A stretch of 10,003 nt of DNA from Streptococcus sp. UBA6071. Its GTDB lineage: Bacteria; Bacillota; Bacilli; Lactobacillales; Streptococcaceae. Location of the stretch: contig DIXV01000008.1 in the NCBI GenBank assembly GCA_002436115.1, forward strand, positions 1-10,003. The letters are read 5' to 3'. Position 1 is the first letter of the stretch. Every line of letters begins with the position of its first letter. A program made the position numbers and the translations under genes. Below, one piece after another: positions 6,457 to 10,003 of the stretch. The notes under the pieces were generated by a model that worked only from the letters and a program-made list of their open reading frames with translations, was not told where the DNA came from and did no database searches.

Positions 6457-6816
6457 TCACTTCTTTTTTGACCAGTACCAAGACAGGCCAATAAGATGAA
6501 GAAGGTAAATAAGGGCAAGTAGCCACTTTACCCAAGAAGGAGAAAAGAAAATACCAATTAAAAAAACAATCCCCATGGATAAGAAAATACGCAGTTTTGC
6601 TTGAGAAGTAATTTCCTTAGCAACAAATGGTTTGTGGATATAGGTTTGATAATGTTTTGACCTTGTGATTTTTTGGTAGTATTTCTCTGATGAACGTGCC
6701 AAACAATAGGTGGCCATTAAATAAAAAACAGTCGTTGGTAGGCCAGGGATATAGATTCCAATCGTTCCTATGGCAAAGGATACACTACCGATGGTCAAAA
6801 AGAAGAGGCGCTTCAT
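6457..6816 (-). CDS. DUF454 (YbaN-like) small membrane protein
   Basis: A 119-residue membrane protein of the DUF454/YbaN family; its biochemical role is unknown. The family signature is clear: IPGLPTTVFYLMATYCLARS (22-41 from the chosen start), close to the family LPTTPF...A..C.ARSS pattern. About three or four hydrophobic helices (near 3-22, 24-38, 77-97, 98-115), a basic middle loop rich in K/R/H, and a basic tail KKK. The start is ATG 6814-6816, preceded by AGGAG (6823-6827) at 6 bases. A longer frame opens at 6852, but that would put the likely -10 box TATAAT inside the gene. It lies 47 bases upstream of coaB on the same strand; whether it belongs functionally to the CoA cluster is unknown. 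Confidence 0.88.
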   Translation of the reverse strand: MKRLFFLTIGSVSFAIGTIGIYIPGLPTTVFYLMATYCLARSSEKYYQKITRSKHYQTYIHKPFVAKEITSQAKLRIFLSMGIVFLIGIFFSPSWVKWLLALIYLLHLIGLSWYWSKKK

Positions 6817-6840
6817 AAAATACTCCTGAGATTTTCTTAA

Positions 6841-6869
6841 ATTATAACACAATACCCCTATAATCTCTA
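6841..6869 (-). promoter_or_regulatory. Promoter of the DUF454-coaB-coaC-S component cluster
   Basis: On the - strand: TAGAGA (6864-6869), 17-base spacer, perfect TATAAT (6841-6846). Predicted start near 6834 gives an 18-base leader with the AGGAG site. No operator or riboswitch is visible with it. Confidence 0.65.
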
Positions 6870-7000
6870 TCGTTCTCCTTTTTAAGCTTTAGTTCGGAGA
6901 AGTAGGTACACGAGAAAGGAGGGTGCAATCCGTATACTGATAGGCTTATGACGTTTTTTAGTTCATTAAGTTCTCTTTTGAATAGCTAAACGAAAGAAAA

Positions 7001-7039
7001 TGACATTTTTTGATAGATTTTGACAGAATAGACTTGACA
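7001..7039 (+). promoter_or_regulatory. Phased TGAYA repeats: candidate FruR operator
   Basis: TGACA, TGATA and TGACA begin at 7001, 7011 and 7021, exactly 10 bases apart, and a fourth TGACA at 7035 is the end of the -35 box. The repeats at 7008-7017 and 7018-7027 are TTTTGATAGA and TTTTGACAGA, differing by one base. DeoR-family repressors often bind several repeated half-sites around a promoter, so this is a reasonable place for autoregulation by FruR. The assignment is inferred from position and spacing, not from a known motif. Confidence 0.4.
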
Positions 7040-7061
7040 AGGATTTAAAATAGTGTATAAT
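7034..7061 (+). promoter_or_regulatory. Promoter of the fruRKA operon
   Basis: Perfect consensus boxes: TTGACA (7034-7039), 16-base spacer, TATAAT (7056-7061). The predicted start is near 7068, so the leader is about 26 bases. Such a strong basal promoter fits a unit held down by repressors. Confidence 0.88.
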
Positions 7062-7066
7062 AAATG

Positions 7067-7081
7067 ATGTAACCGATTTCA
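7067..7081 (+). promoter_or_regulatory. Perfect cre (CcpA) site at the fruR transcription start
   Basis: ATGTAACCGATTTCA matches WTGNAANCGNWNNCA at every position. It covers the predicted transcription start and its last base is the first base of the AGGAGG ribosome site. CcpA bound here should block the whole fructose operon when a preferred sugar is present. Confidence 0.8.
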
Positions 7082-7086
7082 GGAGG
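7081..7086 (+). promoter_or_regulatory. Ribosome binding site that decides the fruR start
   Basis: AGGAGG, a full Shine-Dalgarno core, ends 7 bases before ATA at 7094-7096. No ATG, GTG or TTG lies in the fruR frame between the stop codon at 7070-7072 and TTG at 7118, which is 31 bases from this site and too far for it. Confidence 0.75.
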
Positions 7087-7093
7087 TGAAGCT

Positions 7094-7837
7094 ATACTAA
7101 AATCAGAACGAAAGCAGTTGATTTTGGAAAAAATTGCTGCTGAACACTTTGTTACATTGGAGAAGCTTGTTGTTTTATTGGAAACATCGGAATCAACAGT
7201 CCGAAGAGACTTAGATGAGTTGGAGAATGAGCAAAAACTTAGACGGGTACATGGAGGGGCTGAGTACCTTCATCCCTTACAAGAAGAGCTGTCCAATCAA
7301 GAAAAATCTGTCAAAAACATTCAGGAGAAGCTAGCCCTTTGCCAGGTAGCTCTCAAGTTGATTGAACCCCACGATGTGATTTTTATTGATGCTGGAACAA
7401 CCAACGAATTACTAGTCCAACGAATTCAAGAACCGAGCATCACAGTCGTCACTAATTCTATTCATCATGCAGCTCAGCTGGTGGAAAATCGTGTAAAAAC
7501 GATTATTATTGGTGGACGGGTCAAAGAGTCCACGGATGCTAGTGTGGGTAGCTTTGCTATTTCCCAGATTAGTGACCTTAATTTCAATAAGGCATTTATT
7601 GGGATGAATGGGGTGGATAAGGATCATTTGACGACGCCTGACCCAGAGGAAGCTCTGGTCAAACGGGTCATTATGGAAAATGCTAAAGTTAGCTATGTCT
7701 TAGCGGATGCTTCAAAAATTGGACAAACCTCTTTTGTTAAAGTAGCAGAACTTAAGAAAGCAACCTTAGTAACCAATGCAAGCGACAGCAAGCTTCTTCA
7801 AGAAATTAAAACGAAAACGAGGGTAATTGAAGTATGA
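7094..7837 (+). CDS. fruR: DeoR-family fructose operon repressor FruR (apparent AUA start)
   Basis: It probably represses the fru operon and is released by fructose-1-phosphate. From ATA 7094 the protein is 247 residues, beginning M(I)LKSERKQLILEK, the usual N-terminus of streptococcal DeoR-type sugar repressors. A winged helix-turn-helix covers about 6-57, with recognition helix SESTVRRDLDEL (32-43) and the RRVHGGA wing (50-56). The DeoRC sensor domain covers about 80-235, with FIDAGTTN (97-104), IIGGR (138-142), FIGMNGV (168-174) and LADASKIG (203-210). A conventional TTG start at 7118 would give 239 residues but would remove part of the first DNA-binding helix and ignore the well-placed AGGAGG. 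The 3' end overlaps fruK by ATGA. The identity is firm; the start codon is the uncertain part. Confidence 0.93.
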   Translation: MLKSERKQLILEKIAAEHFVTLEKLVVLLETSESTVRRDLDELENEQKLRRVHGGAEYLHPLQEELSNQEKSVKNIQEKLALCQVALKLIEPHDVIFIDAGTTNELLVQRIQEPSITVVTNSIHHAAQLVENRVKTIIIGGRVKESTDASVGSFAISQISDLNFNKAFIGMNGVDKDHLTTPDPEEALVKRVIMENAKVSYVLADASKIGQTSFVKVAELKKATLVTNASDSKLLQEIKTKTRVIEV

Positions 7838-8745
7838 TTTATACTGTCACGCTGAATCCTTCGATTGATTTTATTGTCCGCATCGACCATGTCGAGATGG
7901 GGCAAGTTAATCGGATGACCAGTGATGATAAATATCCTGGTGGAAAAGGAATTAATGTGAGTCGCATCTTACAGCGACTAGATATTCCAAGCACGGCAAC
8001 AGGTTTTGTCGGAGGTTTCACTGGAGAATTTATCAAAAAGAGTTTAGCAAAAGAAGCTGTTCAAACAGCTTTTGTAGAAGTTGATAACGACACACGGATA
8101 AATATTAAACTAAAGGCTGACTTGGAAACAGAAGTCAACGGGACAGGCCCAAGTATTTCTTCAGAAAAGTTGGTTGAGCTGATTGAGTTACTCAGTCACC
8201 TATCAGCCAATGATGTGGTGGTTTTTGCTGGTTCAGCACCGATTAGTCTTGGAAACGGGGTTTACAAGGAACTAATTGCCCAAACACGGGCTACGGGCGC
8301 ACAGGTGGTTTGTGATTTTGAAGGACAGACTTTAATTGATTCCTTATCTTTCTCGCCACTTCTAGTCAAGCCCAATAGTCATGAATTAGGCGCTATTTTT
8401 GGCGTTGAACTTGAGGGTCTAGATGCTATTGAGCCCTATGCTAAACAGCTCCTGAGTAAGGGAGCTCAGCATGTTATTATTTCCATGGCAGGCAATGGTG
8501 CCTTGTTGGTAACGTCTGACAAGACTTATTTTGCCAAACCAATCAAGGGCACGATTAAAAATTCAGTTGGCGCTGGTGATTCTATGGTCGCTGGCTTCAC
8601 TGGCAAATTGACAGAGACGCAAGATGTACTAGAAGCCTTCAAGTGGGGAGTGGCTTGTGGTACAGCAACAGCTTTCTCAGATGATTTAGCCAGTGCAGAA
8701 GACATAAAAGAAACCTATCAGAAAGTTGAGGTAGAAACAAGATGA
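7834..8745 (+). CDS. fruK: 1-phosphofructokinase
   Basis: It phosphorylates fructose-1-phosphate, the product of FruA, to fructose-1,6-bisphosphate for glycolysis. The 303 residues have the PfkB/ribokinase fold marks: VTLNPSID (5-12), first signature PGGKGINVSR (35-44), KPNSHEL (179-185), and the second signature NSVGAGDSMVAGF (243-255) with catalytic Asp249 and the anion-hole GAGD. These fit 1-phosphofructokinase rather than tagatose-6-phosphate kinase mainly because of the fruR/fruA context. The ATG overlaps the fruR stop in ATGA (7834-7837), with GAGGGT upstream at 7819-7824, and its own stop overlaps fruA the same way, so translation of all three is probably coupled. Its product also stimulates HPr kinase and so CcpA action. 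Confidence 0.95.
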   Translation: MIYTVTLNPSIDFIVRIDHVEMGQVNRMTSDDKYPGGKGINVSRILQRLDIPSTATGFVGGFTGEFIKKSLAKEAVQTAFVEVDNDTRINIKLKADLETEVNGTGPSISSEKLVELIELLSHLSANDVVVFAGSAPISLGNGVYKELIAQTRATGAQVVCDFEGQTLIDSLSFSPLLVKPNSHELGAIFGVELEGLDAIEPYAKQLLSKGAQHVIISMAGNGALLVTSDKTYFAKPIKGTIKNSVGAGDSMVAGFTGKLTETQDVLEAFKWGVACGTATAFSDDLASAEDIKETYQKVEVETR

Positions 8746-10003
8746 ATATCCAAGATGTATTGAAAAAAGAGGTCATGTTGCTGGACTTACAAGCAACAGA
8801 AAAAGAGGCTGTCATTGATGAGATGATTACGAAGCTAGTTGACGCTGGACTTGTAACAGATTTTGAGACCTTTAAAGCAGGAATCCTAGCACGAGAAGAA
8901 CAAACCTCCACAGGTTTAGGTGATGGGATTGCCATGCCGCATAGTAAGAATAAGGCTGTTAAAGAAGCAACCGTCCTCTTTGCGAAGTCGTCTAAGGGTG
9001 TGGACTATGCCAGTCTGGATGGTCAACCGACAGATCTTTTCTTCATGATTGCAGCACCAGAAGGAGCTAACGATACCCATTTGGCAGCACTTGCACAGTT
9101 GTCTCAATACCTCATGAAAGATGGCTTTACGGAGAAGTTGCGAGCTGCAAGTTCTGCTGACGAGGTAGTTTCTCTGTTTGATTCTGTTAATGAAGCAGCA
9201 GAAGAGACAGTAGCGTCAACCGTAGCAAAAGATGCCGATTTTCTAGTTGCAGTTACCGCTTGTACAACTGGAATTGCACATACATTCATGGCGCAGGAAG
9301 CCTTGCAAAAAGTTGCTGCTAAGATGGGAGTCGGTATCAAGGTTGAAACGAATGGTGCCTCTGGTGTAGGGAATGCCTTGACAGCAGAGGATATCTCGAA
9401 AGCTAAAGCTGTTATTATTGCAGCTGATAAAGCTGTTGAAATGGATCGTTTCGACGGGAAACCATTGGTTAATCGGCCCGTGGCAGATGGAATTCGAAAG
9501 ACAGAAGACCTTATCAATCAAGCACTTTCTGGTAGTGCACCGATTTATAAAGCCAGTGGAGATGCTAAAGCGTCATCAGCTGCAGGTGGAAAACAATCCT
9601 TAGGTGGCGCTGTGTACAAGCACTTGATGAGTGGGGTTAGCCAAATGCTACCGTTTGTTATCGGTGGTGGGATTATGATTGCCTTGGCCTTCCTCTTGGA
9701 CAATATGCTAGGTGTTCCAGAAAAAAGTTTAAGTTCTCTTGGTTCCTATAATGAAGTCGCCGCACTCTTTAACAGTATTGGGGGAGCAGCATTTGCTTTC
9801 ATGCTTCCTATTTTAGCCGGGTTCATCGCTTTTTCAATCGCTGAAAAACCTGGTCTGGTAGCTGGTTTTGTTGCAGGGTCCATTGCTAGCTCTGGCTTAG
9901 CGTTTGGCAAAGTAGCTTTTGGTGCCGGATCAGCTGGAGATCCTGTTTCATCTGGTTTCCTTGGCGCCCTTGTTGGTGGTTTCTTAGCCGGTGGTGTTGT
10001 TCT
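8742..10003 (+). CDS. fruA: PTS fructose transporter, EIIABC (3' end cut by window edge)
   Basis: It imports fructose and phosphorylates it to fructose-1-phosphate at the membrane. My translation gives 420 residues before the edge, out of about 650 usual, in the order IIA-IIB-IIC. IIA (1-150) carries the phospho-acceptor His67 in GIAMPHSKN. IIB (about 165-265) carries Cys174 in VTACTTGIAHTFMA, the fructose-type IIB loop. An alanine/serine-rich linker (about 263-285) leads to IIC from about 290, with HLMSGVSQMLPFVIGGG (294-310), AFMLPILAGFIAFSIA (352-367) and more glycine-rich helices to the end. The start ATG 8742 shares ATGA with the fruK stop. The IIC sugar-binding region lies mostly beyond the window and cannot be checked. 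Confidence 0.95.
   Translation, partial: MNIQDVLKKEVMLLDLQATEKEAVIDEMITKLVDAGLVTDFETFKAGILAREEQTSTGLGDGIAMPHSKNKAVKEATVLFAKSSKGVDYASLDGQPTDLFFMIAAPEGANDTHLAALAQLSQYLMKDGFTEKLRAASSADEVVSLFDSVNEAAEETVASTVAKDADFLVAVTACTTGIAHTFMAQEALQKVAAKMGVGIKVETNGASGVGNALTAEDISKAKAVIIAADKAVEMDRFDGKPLVNRPVADGIRKTEDLINQALSGSAPIYKASGDAKASSAAGGKQSLGGAVYKHLMSGVSQMLPFVIGGGIMIALAFLLDNMLGVPEKSLSSLGSYNEVAALFNSIGGAAFAFMLPILAGFIAFSIAEKPGLVAGFVAGSIASSGLAFGKVAFGAGSAGDPVSSGFLGALVGGFLAGGVV

Noticed and set aside
6817..6852. Upstream extension of the DUF454 gene starting at 6852
   Set aside because: The added 12 residues match nothing in the family, the -10 box TATAAT would be inside the coding region, and the internal ATG at 6816 has a well-spaced AGGAG.
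6873..6901. TTCTCC/GGAGAA inverted repeat upstream of the DUF454 gene
   Set aside because: Only 6 bp with a 17-base loop and no T-run on either strand; likely chance, and neither terminator nor clear operator.
6949..6990. Possible 13-codon leader peptide (ATG at 6949) in the divergent control region
   Set aside because: The strong AAGGAGGG lies about 25 bases upstream, too far, and the frame ends before the fruR promoter, so it would not be on the fru transcript.
9104..9517. 137-codon open frame on the - strand inside fruA
   Set aside because: It runs opposite the IIB domain of fruA, whose catalytic cysteine motif is intact; biased codon use there keeps antisense frames open.

Overview
The window looks like the chromosome of a low-GC Gram-positive coccus of the genus Streptococcus, most like S. 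suis. This rests on protein-level resemblance (GlmM, alpha-phosphoglucomutase, stand-alone CoaB and CoaC, a fruR-fruK-fruA operon), AGGAG ribosome sites, and matches to streptococcal CcpA (cre) and MtaR (MET-box) sites. I could not search a database, so the species is an inference. I see no phage, transposon, CRISPR, tRNA or rRNA. This is ordinary core-genome territory, and the interest lies in its control elements.

Layout. (1) 1-1232, + strand: the 3' nine-tenths of glmM, which makes glucosamine-1-phosphate for the cell wall. (2) 1232-1392: an imperfect inverted repeat, then a strong hairpin terminator that can serve both converging genes. (3) 1430-2578, - strand: a MetE-core (YxjG/YxjH-like) methyltransferase with its own promoter and a near-perfect MET-box 80 bp upstream of its start codon. 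(4) 2734-4452, - strand: pgmA, with a terminator behind it and a promoter overlapped by a cre-like site. (5) 4526-6816, - strand: a cluster reading DUF454 membrane protein, coaB, coaC, ECF S component (probably pantothenate uptake). Together the last three take up pantothenate and carry out two middle steps of coenzyme A synthesis. (6) 6817-7093: a divergent control region of 277 bp with a promoter for each side, phased TGAYA repeats and a perfect cre. I see nothing convincing in its middle part (about 6870-7000). (7) 7094-10003, + strand: the fructose operon fruR-fruK-fruA, joined by two ATGA overlaps, with fruA cut by the window edge.

How the genes work together. FruA imports fructose as fructose-1-phosphate, FruK converts it to fructose-1,6-bisphosphate, and FruR probably senses fructose-1-phosphate. 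The CcpA sites at fruR and pgmA suggest that both respond to carbon status. PgmA and GlmM are paralogous phosphohexomutases that send glucose-6-P and glucosamine-6-P to polysaccharide and peptidoglycan. The most unusual points are an apparent AUA start codon for fruR, a promoter placed so that coaB could be transcribed leaderless, and the MET-box promoter of the MetE-core gene.
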